The notes under the pieces: generated by a model | The model's input: only the letters and a program-made list of their open reading frames with translations | The model's database searches: none | Told to the model about the DNA's origin: nothing | Program-made: the position numbers and the translations under genes | Shown here: piece by piece, positions 7,422 to 16,253 of the stretch | Layout: each line of letters starts with the position of its first letter | How positions within the stretch are numbered: the first letter of the stretch is position 1 | Source: an uncultured Prevotella sp. | Lineage (GTDB): Bacteria > Bacteroidota > Bacteroidia > Bacteroidales > Bacteroidaceae | Reading direction: 5' to 3' | Length of the DNA: 34,162 nucleotides | NCBI GenBank assembly: GCA_900543975.1 | Contig: UQTI01000031.1 | Location: forward strand, 1-34,162

Positions 7422-7495
7422 CAAGATTCGGGAACCAAAACAAGATTCAGAAACCAAACAAGATTCAGAAACCAAAACAAAATTCGGTAAACAAA
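7422..7495. repeat. 18-19-bp tandem repeat, four copies
   Basis: Units begin at 7422, 7441, 7459 and 7478 and share caagattcrgraacca. The last copy is the most diverged. The array abuts the terminator at 7500-7531. Confidence 0.8.
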
Positions 7496-7499
7496 CAAA

Positions 7500-7531
7500 A
7501 TCCCCGGCAAGACCCAAAGGTTGCCGGGGAT
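7500..7531 (-). terminator. Terminator of the envelope gene cluster
   Basis: Perfect 11-bp arms atccccggcaa (7500-7510) and its complement (7521-7531) with a 10-base loop. On the minus strand the stem is followed by a T-rich stretch, matching the end of the foldase gene at 7586. Confidence 0.85.
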
Positions 7532-7585
7532 AAGTATAGAAATTTAAAGACTTTCTATTCTGTTTGTCTAACTCTTAATCAGGAA

Positions 7586-9727
7586 TTAGAAGAAGAGGTA
7601 ACGGTTGTCAACAACATGAGCCTTGATGTAAAGCTCATTCATGAAGTTGCCAGCCATCTGCATGGCCTTCTGGCGGAGCTTCTGCTCCTCTGTCTTCTCG
7701 TCGAACTTGCCAGGACGGTTAGTCTTGTTAAGAACAGAGAACACATAAACGCCAGCGTTACCCTTCACGGGATGAGCGCTGAACTTGCCCTTTGCAGTTG
7801 CAGCAACAGCACCACTAAGAGCGGGCTCGCTTGCACCTGTTGCGGGAAGGAACACGGGAGCAGCAAATGTGATCTGGTCAACGGTAGAAACCACAGCGCC
7901 CTTGCCCTTTGCAGCAGCAATGCTCTTCACGCCGTTAAGCTTGGCCATAAGCATCTCAGCCTTCTTGTCCTTCAGCACCTCAGCCTTAACAAGGTCCTTA
8001 ACCTGCTCGTCGTCGAGAGAGCGGTAACCTTCCTTGTTGATGTTTTCGCAGATAACAACGAGCAGATGATCGTTGTCGCCACACTCGTACATGGGCGAAA
8101 CAGCACCCTTCTTGGCGTCGAAGAGCCACTTCATGGCGTCACGAGTAGAGTGGATGCCAGCAAGGTAATGTTCTGTGTTAGACACATCCTTGCGCTCCTG
8201 AACGTTATAACCGTCCTTCTTGGCGTTCTTCACGATATCCTCAGCTGTCTGGTTGGCGCTCACGAAAGCGCTGAACTTGTTGTAAGCAGCCGAATAGGTC
8301 TCGCGAGAGAAATCGATGTTCTTCTTCACGACAGCAGCCACATACTTGTTGATCATGTTCTTGCGGTCGAGCACCTGAACAATGAGGCTACCCTGAGCGA
8401 GGTCGATCTGCTTGATCTCGTTAACACCCATGGTGTTGAGAGCCTCAATATAGTTCTTTGTGTCCTTGTCCATAGAAGGAGCCGACTGATACTGGCGTGT
8501 TGTCATCCATGTCTTCTGGCCAGTCTGACCATATTTCTTTGCAACAACCTCAAAGTCGGCACCACCCTTAAGAGCTGTGTAAACCGAGTCGGCTGTCTTC
8601 TTGGCAGCAGCGGCATCAACACCGGCAACCTGGATCATGCGATACTGTACCGAGTCGGGCAGTTGCTGCTTCGACACGAGCTTAATGACGTTAAGAGTGT
8701 TGTCCATCTTGTTGGCCACAACAGCTGTTGTGCTGCCCACAGCCATAGAGTCGAGACGGCCAGCCACGTCATAAGGATAAGCATCCTTGCTCACGGGCAC
8801 GCCGAGGTAAGGAACGAGCGAAGCGCTCTTTGACACAACAGTAGCGGGATCAGCAGCTGCTGCCAGCTCCTTGGCATAGGCGGCAAACTGTGTCTGAAGA
8901 GCAGCCACGTCCTTGGGCGAAGCCTGCACCTGGATGTCAACATACTTGATGTCGCGTGTCTCTACATACTGACGGAAGCGGGGCTTCATCTCGTCATATT
9001 TAGCCTTGAGGTCAGACTCGGTAACAGTAACCTTGTTGTCTGCAATGCTTGAGTAAGGCAGAGCAGCGAGCTGAATCATGCTCTCCTGGTTCTGGTCGTT
9101 GAACGCCATCTTTGCCTCTACCTTGTTTGAGAGGAAGCAATGAGCGAAGAGCGACTGATACTTCTGTGCGAGAAGCTGCTGACGCAGGTTCTTCTCCATG
9201 AAGGTCCAATATTTGTAGACGGTCTCATACTGCTTTGCCATCTGAGGGTTGCTTGTCTGCTGAGCCTTGTAGTCGGCAAGGAACTTCTTCAGCGAGTTGA
9301 CATCAAAGCGACCTGTCTGCTGGTTAACAAACGGGGTCTGCATGAGCATGGGGTTTGTGCCCTCGTTAAGAATGTTTGCCATCTCCTGGTCTGTAACAGT
9401 AAGACCGAGCTTCTCTGCCTCGTGGGCGATGAGCTGGTTCTGAACAAATGTGTTCCACACCATGTCGCGAACGCGATTGAGCTGGTTCTCGTCAAGGTTC
9501 TCCTGACCCTGCTGCATCTTGATGACCTCTGTGTACTCGTCAACAAGCTTCTGAAAATCGTTAAAATTGATTTTCTCTCCCAACACTTCGCCTACCTGCT
9601 GACGCTGTTCGTTGCGTGTATAATCGCAAGAACGGAAAGCTTCTTCAGCGATAAAAGCAAACAGGCCCAATCCGATTATACCAATCAGGACGGCACCTTT
9701 GCTTCTGATTTTTCCTAATGCTGCCAT
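7586..9727 (-). CDS. PpiD/SurA-type periplasmic peptidyl-prolyl isomerase
   Basis: A 713-residue membrane-anchored foldase. A basic start (MAALGKIRSK) and one transmembrane helix (about 11-30) place the rest in the periplasm. A SurA-like N-terminal chaperone region spans about 35-200 and a parvulin-type rotamase domain about 355-455 (VQYRMIQVAG through LAQGSLIVQVLD). A second, more diverged parvulin-like region follows. Such proteins help fold outer-membrane and secreted proteins. Its neighbours are a CNNM/CorC-type membrane protein, LptC and an outer-membrane protein, which suits an envelope-biogenesis role. A promoter match lies at 9839-9846, and the terminator is at 7500-7531. Confidence 0.92.
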   Translation of the reverse strand: MAALGKIRSKGAVLIGIIGLGLFAFIAEEAFRSCDYTRNEQRQQVGEVLGEKINFNDFQKLVDEYTEVIKMQQGQENLDENQLNRVRDMVWNTFVQNQLIAHEAEKLGLTVTDQEMANILNEGTNPMLMQTPFVNQQTGRFDVNSLKKFLADYKAQQTSNPQMAKQYETVYKYWTFMEKNLRQQLLAQKYQSLFAHCFLSNKVEAKMAFNDQNQESMIQLAALPYSSIADNKVTVTESDLKAKYDEMKPRFRQYVETRDIKYVDIQVQASPKDVAALQTQFAAYAKELAAAADPATVVSKSASLVPYLGVPVSKDAYPYDVAGRLDSMAVGSTTAVVANKMDNTLNVIKLVSKQQLPDSVQYRMIQVAGVDAAAAKKTADSVYTALKGGADFEVVAKKYGQTGQKTWMTTRQYQSAPSMDKDTKNYIEALNTMGVNEIKQIDLAQGSLIVQVLDRKNMINKYVAAVVKKNIDFSRETYSAAYNKFSAFVSANQTAEDIVKNAKKDGYNVQERKDVSNTEHYLAGIHSTRDAMKWLFDAKKGAVSPMYECGDNDHLLVVICENINKEGYRSLDDEQVKDLVKAEVLKDKKAEMLMAKLNGVKSIAAAKGKGAVVSTVDQITFAAPVFLPATGASEPALSGAVAATAKGKFSAHPVKGNAGVYVFSVLNKTNRPGKFDEKTEEQKLRQKAMQMAGNFMNELYIKAHVVDNRYLFF

Positions 9728-9838
9728 TACTTTTTTGTTTTATTTTTATTGTTTTTATTTTTTAGTTAGGTGTGATACCTGTCACATGACGCCGACGTTG
9801 TTTATGCGCCACAGAAGCACAGGTTCACAAAATGCGTA

Positions 9839-9846
9839 CAAAAATA
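9839..9846 (-). promoter_or_regulatory. -7 promoter element TATTTTTG for the foldase gene
   Basis: A perfect TAnnTTTG match on the minus strand in the 164-base gap between the CNNM/CorC gene and the foldase gene, about 112 bases before the ATG. No clear -33 element is seen. Confidence 0.45.
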
Positions 9847-9891
9847 CTAATTTATTGGCAAACGAGGGAATGTTTCTTCTAAAAATTCGAC

Positions 9892-11157
9892 TTATGCGTT
9901 AACTTTTAGCTTGACGACCTCAATTTTAGTCATAGTATTCTTGATTATCCGGAACTCGAAGCGTCCAATCTTGACCACCTCGTTAAGCTTTGGGAAGCTC
10001 TGATACTCGTGCAAGATCAGTCCGCCAACGGTCATATACTCGTCGCTCTCGGGCAAATCGAGTCCAAACATGTCGTTCACCTTGTCTATTTCAAGACGTG
10101 CAGAAAGCATATATTCGTCCTCTCCCACCTTTGTCGCTATGTAGGTGGTGCTGTCGTGCTCGTCCTCAATGTCGCCAAGGATCTCCTCCACGATGTCCTC
10201 AAGCGACACCAGTCCGCTCGTTCCGCCAAACTCGTCAACGACCACGCCCAAGCTTTTCTTCTGCTGGAGGAAGATGTGCATGAGCTTCTGAGCCATCATG
10301 GTTTCAGGCACGAAGGGCATGGTACAGAGATGCTCCTTCCAGTCGTCAGGGTTCCGGAACATCTCCGAGCTGTGTATGTAGCCCACGATGTGGTCTATGT
10401 CGTCGTTATAGACAACAATCTTCGAGTTTCCGCTCTCTATAAACTTCTGCATGAGCTGCTGCGTGGTGCAGTCGTTTATGTCGACAGCGTTTATCTCCGT
10501 TCTGGGCACCATGCAGTCGCGCACCTTGGTCTCAGAAAAGTCGAGAGCGTTCTGAAACATCTTCACCTCATCATCAATCTCATCGTTCTCCGCATTGTCT
10601 ATGCTCGACTGAACAAGATAGTCGAGATCAACCTTTGAGAAGCCCTCGTCGTCGCTTTCCTTGTCCATCTTTATGCCTGCCAAGCGCAACATACACTTCG
10701 ATATGAGCGTGGAGAAGCGGCTGATAGGCCACAACACCACATAGAAGACATAAGCCAACGGCGCAAAGATGGCCAACAAGCGGTTGGCGTTGTTCTTGAA
10801 AAGCGTCTTGGGAAGAAACTCGCCTGTGAAAAGAATGATGAGTGTGGAGAGGATGGTGTCGGCGGGTACGGTAAAGCCCACGTCCATGCCTCTGAAGATA
10901 GTGCTGTCAAAAAACTGAGCAATCAAGATGCCGTAGACCACAAGCACGATGTTGTTGCCCACAAGCATGGTGCTCACGAAGCCGTTGGGATGACGGTAGA
11001 AGACAGATATTAGCTTCTGGCTAAAGCCGTTGCGCTCCTTGTCCATCTCGGCAAGCATGCGGTTGCTCGACACGAAGGCAATCTCCATGCCGGAAAAGAA
11101 TGCCGACAGGGCCATCGTGGCAAAAATGCTGATTATAAGAGGAATGTCTGTTTCCAA
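9892..11157 (-). CDS. HlyC/CorC-family (CNNM, CBS) membrane protein
   Basis: A 421-residue membrane protein of the CNNM/CorC family, often annotated as hemolysin; family members are linked to magnesium or cobalt transport. The N-terminal CNNM (DUF21) domain has about four hydrophobic segments in residues 5-165, starting with the typical SAFFSGMEIAFVSSN. A pair of CBS domains follows (about 200-320; VPRTEINAVD, then SLGVVVDEFGGTSG). The C-terminus is a CorC/HlyC domain with GGLILHE. Homologues in Flavobacteria are called GldE. It lies in the same-strand cluster between LptC and the foldase. Confidence 0.92.
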   Translation of the reverse strand: METDIPLIISIFATMALSAFFSGMEIAFVSSNRMLAEMDKERNGFSQKLISVFYRHPNGFVSTMLVGNNIVLVVYGILIAQFFDSTIFRGMDVGFTVPADTILSTLIILFTGEFLPKTLFKNNANRLLAIFAPLAYVFYVVLWPISRFSTLISKCMLRLAGIKMDKESDDEGFSKVDLDYLVQSSIDNAENDEIDDEVKMFQNALDFSETKVRDCMVPRTEINAVDINDCTTQQLMQKFIESGNSKIVVYNDDIDHIVGYIHSSEMFRNPDDWKEHLCTMPFVPETMMAQKLMHIFLQQKKSLGVVVDEFGGTSGLVSLEDIVEEILGDIEDEHDSTTYIATKVGEDEYMLSARLEIDKVNDMFGLDLPESDEYMTVGGLILHEYQSFPKLNEVVKIGRFEFRIIKNTMTKIEVVKLKVNA

Positions 11158-11323
11158 AATATGTTGATAATGATTATTGATCTTTTTTCAAGGGCCAATC
11201 ATCCGAAGGTTTAACCGCTTAAAGGCTCAACCTCACGAAGATTTACCCCTTAAAGTTCTAACCCTTACAAGCCTCATGCCCCATGGTTTTTACGCCTCAA
11301 GGCCTTACGCTTAACGAGAGTCT

Positions 11324-12043
11324 TTAATGTGTTGGTGCGTTGCTTTTGCGTTGCGGCATGGTTTGCGGGCGCACCTTAGCCTTAACCGTGTCAGGAGCAG
11401 AGGTTATGGTGTCGCGGTCGCTTGAGAAGTCGCTCCGTTCAAACGAGCCTTTGCTGTTGCTGACAAAATATTTTGTCATGCGCTCATCGCTTCGGAAATA
11501 GCTGCCCTCAAGTGTGCGCTCTGGCGTCACGAGACGCGAATAGACATCCGAATAGAGTTCATGTTTGTCTTCATCCCAATAGAGCCGTTCGCTGCTAAAC
11601 TTCAGTCCGTCCTTTGTCAGAACGCGCACACGGCTACGAAGCTCCCACAGCTTCTTTTGGTCAAAATAGTAGGCCGTGTCGCATTGGATATAAGACTGGA
11701 CATGAAATTTCTCGTCAAACTGTTCAAGGAACAAGCCTTTATCGAAGATCCAGCGCGACGGATTACGCTTGTCGTTAACCTCCCAACGCTCTGTCACGAT
11801 GCGATATTTCAACACTCCCGAATCGGAAATGAGAGTGTTCACGCCAAAGCTGGTCATCATGGCCACCGAGTCGCGGTCATGAATGGCAGCAGCAGTATGC
11901 TCTTTCTGCTCCTGACACGACAAGGCGATCAGCGAACAGAAAGAGCATACTGCTGCCACGGCTGCGTTACGCAGACCATTCTCAATATGTCCGATATTTT
12001 CTAATATAGATTTTTCTTCCACAATGTTTATTCTACCTTCCAC
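11324..12043 (-). CDS. lptC: LPS export protein LptC
   Basis: LptC links the LptB2FG inner-membrane extractor to the periplasmic LptA bridge in lipopolysaccharide export. The 239-residue protein has the LptC pattern: SGVLKYRIVTERWEV, then FDEKFHVQSYIQCD, then VRVLTKDGLKFSSERLYWDE. A hydrophobic segment ending in LIALSC (about 31-43) suggests a lipoprotein anchor, preceded by an unusually long, charged 25-residue leader. The ATG at 12043 overlaps the end of the outer-membrane protein gene by 16 bases, indicating translational coupling. A GTG at 12022 is an alternative start. The coding region contains a perfect 20-bp inverted repeat across the anchor segment. Confidence 0.88.
   Translation of the reverse strand: MEGRINIVEEKSILENIGHIENGLRNAAVAAVCSFCSLIALSCQEQKEHTAAAIHDRDSVAMMTSFGVNTLISDSGVLKYRIVTERWEVNDKRNPSRWIFDKGLFLEQFDEKFHVQSYIQCDTAYYFDQKKLWELRSRVRVLTKDGLKFSSERLYWDEDKHELYSDVYSRLVTPERTLEGSYFRSDERMTKYFVSNSKGSFERSDFSSDRDTITSAPDTVKAKVRPQTMPQRKSNAPTH
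11889..11956. repeat. 20-bp perfect inverted repeat inside lptC
   Basis: Arms 11889-11908 and 11937-11956 are perfect complements with a 28-base loop. The mRNA would form a strong hairpin over the codons for the membrane anchor, with the lipobox Cys encoded in the loop. Confidence 0.9.
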
Positions 12044-13335
12044 TTAGCGAACCACTTCTCGTTAAACGTCAGACCGATGTTTATGCGGAAAGTGTTCTCC
12101 TTAATGAATGTCTTAGAGTCTTGACATACCCATTGTCCAGAGATGTTAAGAATGGAGCGATTGTTGTAACCGTTAACGATGGGAATGCCAAAACCTGCGC
12201 TCACGCTATATTCTTTCGGTCCGTCAACGCCATTGATCTTCTGATAAGGTGTGGCATAATAGGCTCCCATGCGATAATGGATACGTTTGAAGAAGTTGCG
12301 TCCGTTCTCTTGAGGACAAACCTCGCCACCAAACGTGATCTTATGACGGTCAGAAAACTGTCCCTTCTCCGCCTTATACTGCGCGTTGCCGTTAACCATG
12401 CTCAACACAGGCGACACAACAGAGCCCCATTTCTGCAACGAATAGTCGAGACCGACCTTTATCTTGTTGCTGCGGTTCCAGGCCACGCCCACGCCATACA
12501 TCGAAGGGATCTCCAACGACTTGGCTGCGCTATAGGTGGTAGTGTCCGACACGCCCGTCTGCGAGTTGGTTGTAATCAAGGAACACTCTGGTGTGCCGCC
12601 AAGCTTGTGGCCAAGACTGTAGGTCAGACCAACCGTCAGGTTGTCTTTCTTCGTCAGAGGAAGGGTATACTGCACACCTGCCTCCAGGCGATAGCTGTTG
12701 GTCGATGCCGAATAATATTTTGAGAGGGTGTTAATGTAAGCATCTGTGTAGCTGTTTACGACCGAACGATTGTAGCTACCCCACAGATAAGACACGTTAG
12801 CACCTATAGAGAAGCCCTTGAACGGCTCCCATCCAGCGCCAAGAAACACCTGGTGGAAACCACCCGAGCCGCTATATGTGTTAACATAAGAGGTGGCGGT
12901 TGTCGTTCCGTCGTTGCTCACCACGCCTGTGTTGGAGTAGCTATAGCCCACGTTTGTGAAAGGAATGATACCAAAGGCCACACCAAGATGACGCGCCGCA
13001 CGGAAGCCTGCTACTGCATACTCAAAATCGGAGTTGTTGGCATTCATCTTCACGCCGTTCTCACTAAAGTTGGTTATCTGGCCAGAAATGCCCACATCAA
13101 AGATGAAGCTCAGAGAGTCGATGGCCGAGTAAGAAGCCGGGTTGAGATAGTTTACCTGATTGTGCTCACGGAAGCCCTGTCCCAAACCGTTCATGCCACG
13201 ATTGAAGCCACTTGTCTGGTCGCTCAAGATGCCCAGACCATACTGGCTGTATGGGGAGTTTGTTCCGCTCTGCGCAGAAGCAGAAGCTGCAAATGCCGTC
13301 AAAAGAGCGGCAGCGAGTATTTTTTTCATTATCAA
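12028..13335 (-). CDS. FadL/OMPP1-like outer-membrane beta-barrel protein
   Basis: A 435-residue predicted outer-membrane protein. A clear signal peptide (MKKILAAALLTAFAASASAQ) ends at AQ. It is followed by SPYSQYGLG and NYLNPASY, features seen in OMPP1/FadL-type barrels of Bacteroidetes. Alternating amphipathic strands with many Tyr, Gly and Asn residues fill the rest, and the chain ends as a beta strand. It starts the envelope cluster, and LptC overlaps its 3' end. A second Met two codons downstream (13329) is an equally good start. The substrate is unknown. Confidence 0.82.
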   Translation of the reverse strand: MIMKKILAAALLTAFAASASAQSGTNSPYSQYGLGILSDQTSGFNRGMNGLGQGFREHNQVNYLNPASYSAIDSLSFIFDVGISGQITNFSENGVKMNANNSDFEYAVAGFRAARHLGVAFGIIPFTNVGYSYSNTGVVSNDGTTTATSYVNTYSGSGGFHQVFLGAGWEPFKGFSIGANVSYLWGSYNRSVVNSYTDAYINTLSKYYSASTNSYRLEAGVQYTLPLTKKDNLTVGLTYSLGHKLGGTPECSLITTNSQTGVSDTTTYSAAKSLEIPSMYGVGVAWNRSNKIKVGLDYSLQKWGSVVSPVLSMVNGNAQYKAEKGQFSDRHKITFGGEVCPQENGRNFFKRIHYRMGAYYATPYQKINGVDGPKEYSVSAGFGIPIVNGYNNRSILNISGQWVCQDSKTFIKENTFRINIGLTFNEKWFAKWKVE

Positions 13336-13419
13336 ATGTTTATTTTCCGTTATAGCTTTCAGAACCTCGTCGCAACAGCTTATTTGCCACTTTTAGGGAC
13401 CGAAAAAGATTATTGGTTG

Positions 13420-13427
13420 CAAAATTA
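13420..13427 (-). promoter_or_regulatory. -7 promoter element TAATTTTG for the envelope cluster
   Basis: A perfect TAnnTTTG match on the minus strand, about 85 bases before the outer-membrane protein start. It is divergent to the element at 13473-13480. Confidence 0.55.
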
Positions 13428-13457
13428 TTGAAATTTTTCGAAATAAAAGCACGATAA

Positions 13458-14729
13458 ATGGGAAATATAAGTTATTTTTGCATCGTGAAACGTTTTAGAA
13501 GCCTTTTAAGATACATAGCGCCCATTATTTTCCTGTTGTTAACATATTGCAACAGCATGTCGGCGCAACAAGACAGCTCATTACTTCAGAAGATGGACTC
13601 TGTAGAGATAAGCTTGCTCACTTGCCAACCAAGGCAAAGCGTGTACAGTCTCTACGGACATACCGCCATACGCATACAGAACCATTGTGCTGATGCAGGC
13701 ATGGGTGCAGACCTCGCCGTCAACTACGGCATGTTCTCCTTTGGCAAGCCCTACTTCGTGCTTAGGTTCGTGTTCGGACTGACCGACTATGAGATAGGCA
13801 TAGAGACCTTCCAAGAGTTCTGTCCCGGATATGAGCGTGTGGGGTGCGGCGTTCTGCAACAGCAGCTCAACCTGAACAGAGAAGAGAAGCTCGCCCTGCT
13901 GCAAGCCATCGACGAAAACTACCGTCCCGAGAACCGTGTCTACAGGTACAATTATTTTTATGACAACTGCACAACACGCGCACGCGATATTATAATAAGG
14001 TGTATTGAAGGTTCGGTTGTCTACGACAAGGCCACCGGCAACTCCACAAGCCCTGCAGACGGAACCTACATATCGTTCCGCGAGATGATACACCGTTACA
14101 CCGCCCAGCACCCGTGGGCCCGCTTCGGCAACGACCTTTTGCTTGGCGTGAAGGCCGACAGCCACACGAGCTTTGAAGAACAGCAGTTTCTGCCAAAGAG
14201 CCTGAGCGACGATTTTGCGAAGGCAAGAATAAAGAACACAGACGGCACAACGCGCCCTCTTGTGTCAGCCACCTCATGGGCCATAGAGCCTGGCACGCAG
14301 ACCGTGAAAGAAGAATTTCCGTTCTCTCCCACCAACTGCGCTTTTCTGTTGTGCGCCATAACATTATTGATCAGTCTTGCCGACCACAAGCGCAAGAAGA
14401 TAACGTGGGCTTGGGATCTCACGCTCATGTTGGCCGACGGCGTTGCAGGCCTCATTCTCTTGGCAATGGTGTTTTCTCAGCACCCTACCGTGAGCCTGAA
14501 CTTGCAGATCTTGCTCCTCAATCCACTCAACCTCGTGTTCCTGTACCCCACCATTCGTGACATCAGGAAGCACAAAGCAAACCGATGGCTGACAATTTGG
14601 CTGATTTTTATCTGCCTTTTCTTCATCGGGACAGCAATTCAGCATTATGCGGAAGGAATGCTCATCGTGGCATCAACTTTGCTTATTAGAATATTATTCA
14701 TCAAAAAAATCGTGAACTCACGACAATGA
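13458..14729 (+). CDS. DUF4105 membrane protein
   Basis: A 423-residue envelope protein of the DUF4105 family. The periplasmic part resembles the NlpC/P60-like Lnb N-terminal fold. Its key residues appear to be His68 in SLYGHTAIR and Cys171 in YDNCTTRARD. A signal-like hydrophobic stretch (about 18-31) precedes it, and several transmembrane segments fill the last 130 residues. The start is uncertain. The ATG at 13458 lies upstream of a promoter-like TATTTTTG (13473-13480). A GTG at 13485 gives a cleaner signal peptide (VKRFRSLLRYIAPII). The stop overlaps the next ATG (ATGA), so the two genes are translationally coupled. Enzymatic activity is not established. Confidence 0.85.
   Translation: MGNISYFCIVKRFRSLLRYIAPIIFLLLTYCNSMSAQQDSSLLQKMDSVEISLLTCQPRQSVYSLYGHTAIRIQNHCADAGMGADLAVNYGMFSFGKPYFVLRFVFGLTDYEIGIETFQEFCPGYERVGCGVLQQQLNLNREEKLALLQAIDENYRPENRVYRYNYFYDNCTTRARDIIIRCIEGSVVYDKATGNSTSPADGTYISFREMIHRYTAQHPWARFGNDLLLGVKADSHTSFEEQQFLPKSLSDDFAKARIKNTDGTTRPLVSATSWAIEPGTQTVKEEFPFSPTNCAFLLCAITLLISLADHKRKKITWAWDLTLMLADGVAGLILLAMVFSQHPTVSLNLQILLLNPLNLVFLYPTIRDIRKHKANRWLTIWLIFICLFFIGTAIQHYAEGMLIVASTLLIRILFIKKIVNSRQ
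13473..13480 (+). promoter_or_regulatory. -7 promoter element TATTTTTG
   Basis: A perfect TAnnTTTG match. It lies inside the first codons of the longest DUF4105 reading frame, so either the true start is downstream or the match is fortuitous. Confidence 0.4.
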
Positions 14730-16072
14730 GACAATATATTTCAACAATCCTGCTTGCGGCTCTTGCCAGCGGTAACATACAGGCACAATCACTACAACCG
14801 GCCCCACGACTGGTGGTCAATATTGCTATCGACCAGTTGCGGACCGACTATATAGAGCATTTCTCTCCGCTCTACACCTCCGACGGTTTCAAGAAACTGT
14901 TGGAGCGAGGCTGCGTTTACGAGGCTGCCAGCTACCCATTCTCTCCTGTTGACAGAGCATCGGCCGTAGCTTCCATAGCCACAGGCACTACTCCCCATTA
15001 CAACAACATCGTGAGCAGCCAATGGCTTGACCGCTCCACCCTGCGCCCCGTGTTCTGCACAGACGACGCCACATATACCGAATCGCCTGCCAAGATGGCA
15101 ACATCGACGACAAGCGACGAGCTGAAAGTGGCTACACGAGGCAGAGCCTTGGTCTACAGCGTGGCCATAGACAAAGACGCTGCCGTGATGGCGGGTGGCC
15201 ATGCTGCCGACGGAGCGTTCTGGATAAACGAGAAAGACGGCCGTTGGACCACCTCAAGCTATTATCCAAACTCCTCTCAGTCGCTTTTAAGAACATTCAA
15301 CAGCGCAAGCTACAAGTCGGGCAACGACGGCGTAGCCCAACTTGCCGAAGCATGCACAGAAAGCATGGGCCTTGGCAAGGACAACATAACCGACATGCTG
15401 TCGCTCACGCTTGAAGCCAAGATCAAAGACTTCAACAACTGGCAGACAGACATGGAGATTGCCTATCTGAAGCTTGACAAGACGCTGGCACACATTATAA
15501 GCTATTTTGAAAACAAGATCGGCAAAGACAACGTCTTGTTTGTCGTCACAAGCACAGGCTACACAAACGACGAGCCTGTAGACTATAAGAAATATAACAT
15601 TCCGACAGGAACTTTTTATATTACCCGCACAGCAAACTTGCTCAACATGTATCTTAGTGCAATCTACGGACAGGCACGATATGTTGAGACTTGCTACCAC
15701 AACCAAATTTATCTCGACCGCAAACTGATAGAGCAGAAACGCTTGAGCTTCAACGATGTTATCACTCGCTCAAAGGAACTGCTCGTGCAGACAGCGGGCG
15801 TGAGAAGCGTGAACGACAGTCCTTATAACCCTTCTGTAAGCGGCGACTTGGTGCTCGAGATTGCCCCAGGATGGAAGGTGCTTAACGAGGACAACAACGA
15901 ACAGTTCACGTCACGGGCCGACTTTGTTCCATTCCCCATAATTTTCTACGGTGCCAACACCAAAGCGGAGCGCATATCAACACCTGCAACGGTAGACCGC
16001 ATTGCGCCTACCATAGCCAAAGCCATCCGCATAAGGGCACCGAACGCATGTTCGTCTGCGCCGCTGCAATGA
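14726..16072 (+). CDS. Alkaline-phosphatase-superfamily protein lacking metal ligands
   Basis: A 448-residue exported protein related to the type I phosphodiesterase/PafA branch of the alkaline phosphatase superfamily. A signal peptide ends near AQS (residues 1-22). The fold markers VVNIAIDQLRTDY (Asp36, the first metal ligand) and SIATGTTPHYNNI (83-95) are clear. The other expected ligands are missing. The usual TDYxGH region reads LEAKIKDFNNW. The usual TADHG reads TSTGYT (275-280). No His appears before the late segment FVPFPIIFYGA. It is also shorter than typical PafA enzymes (about 520-540). It is probably a non-catalytic binding or structural protein. It overlaps the DUF4105 gene by 4 bases and precedes secA. 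Confidence 0.82.
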   Translation: MRQYISTILLAALASGNIQAQSLQPAPRLVVNIAIDQLRTDYIEHFSPLYTSDGFKKLLERGCVYEAASYPFSPVDRASAVASIATGTTPHYNNIVSSQWLDRSTLRPVFCTDDATYTESPAKMATSTTSDELKVATRGRALVYSVAIDKDAAVMAGGHAADGAFWINEKDGRWTTSSYYPNSSQSLLRTFNSASYKSGNDGVAQLAEACTESMGLGKDNITDMLSLTLEAKIKDFNNWQTDMEIAYLKLDKTLAHIISYFENKIGKDNVLFVVTSTGYTNDEPVDYKKYNIPTGTFYITRTANLLNMYLSAIYGQARYVETCYHNQIYLDRKLIEQKRLSFNDVITRSKELLVQTAGVRSVNDSPYNPSVSGDLVLEIAPGWKVLNEDNNEQFTSRADFVPFPIIFYGANTKAERISTPATVDRIAPTIAKAIRIRAPNACSSAPLQ

Positions 16073-16176
16073 CATTTTGCAGCCGTCAAAGGCAATATTT
16101 AACATTTTTATGGCAATTATTGACCCAAAAACGAAGGTTAATATGACGATTGCCGCAATAAATGGAAAAATATTTG

Positions 16177-16184
16177 TACCTTTA
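16177..16184 (+). promoter_or_regulatory. Possible -7 promoter element TACCTTTA for secA
   Basis: Differs from TAnnTTTG only in the last base. A TTG at 16150-16152 is a possible -33 element at a slightly long spacing. It would give secA a 5' leader of about 120 bases. Confidence 0.35.
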
Positions 16185-16203
16185 CACGCTAAAAAGGAAT
16201 AAG

Positions 16204-16253
16204 ACGTGGAGCAACCACGTTGAAGAGAAGCTGTCAGACCAAGAACATCTTGG
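16204..16253 (+). other. Two small hairpins in the secA leader
   Basis: Stem acgtgg/ccacgt (16204-16220) and stem ccaaga/tcttgg (16239-16253, 3-base loop) both lie between the possible promoter and the secA ATG. They may form a leader structure; no leader peptide is evident. Confidence 0.35.

Larger units (their letters stand above)
7190..7585. other. Purine-rich gene-free region
   Basis: This 396-base gap holds the fetA-like promoter (7221-7228), two short tandem arrays in an almost T-free plus strand (about 7270-7500) and the terminator of the foldase gene (7500-7531). Antisense frames here are Phe/Leu/Ser low-complexity and not genes. Confidence 0.7.

Noticed and set aside
7199..7517. Phe/Leu/Ser-rich frames on the minus strand
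   Set aside because: They are translations of a repetitive purine tract and have no protein-like composition.
16131..16200. Short upstream ORF before secA as a SecM-like leader peptide
   Set aside because: A 19-codon frame exists, but the likely promoter lies inside it and no arrest-type sequence is seen.
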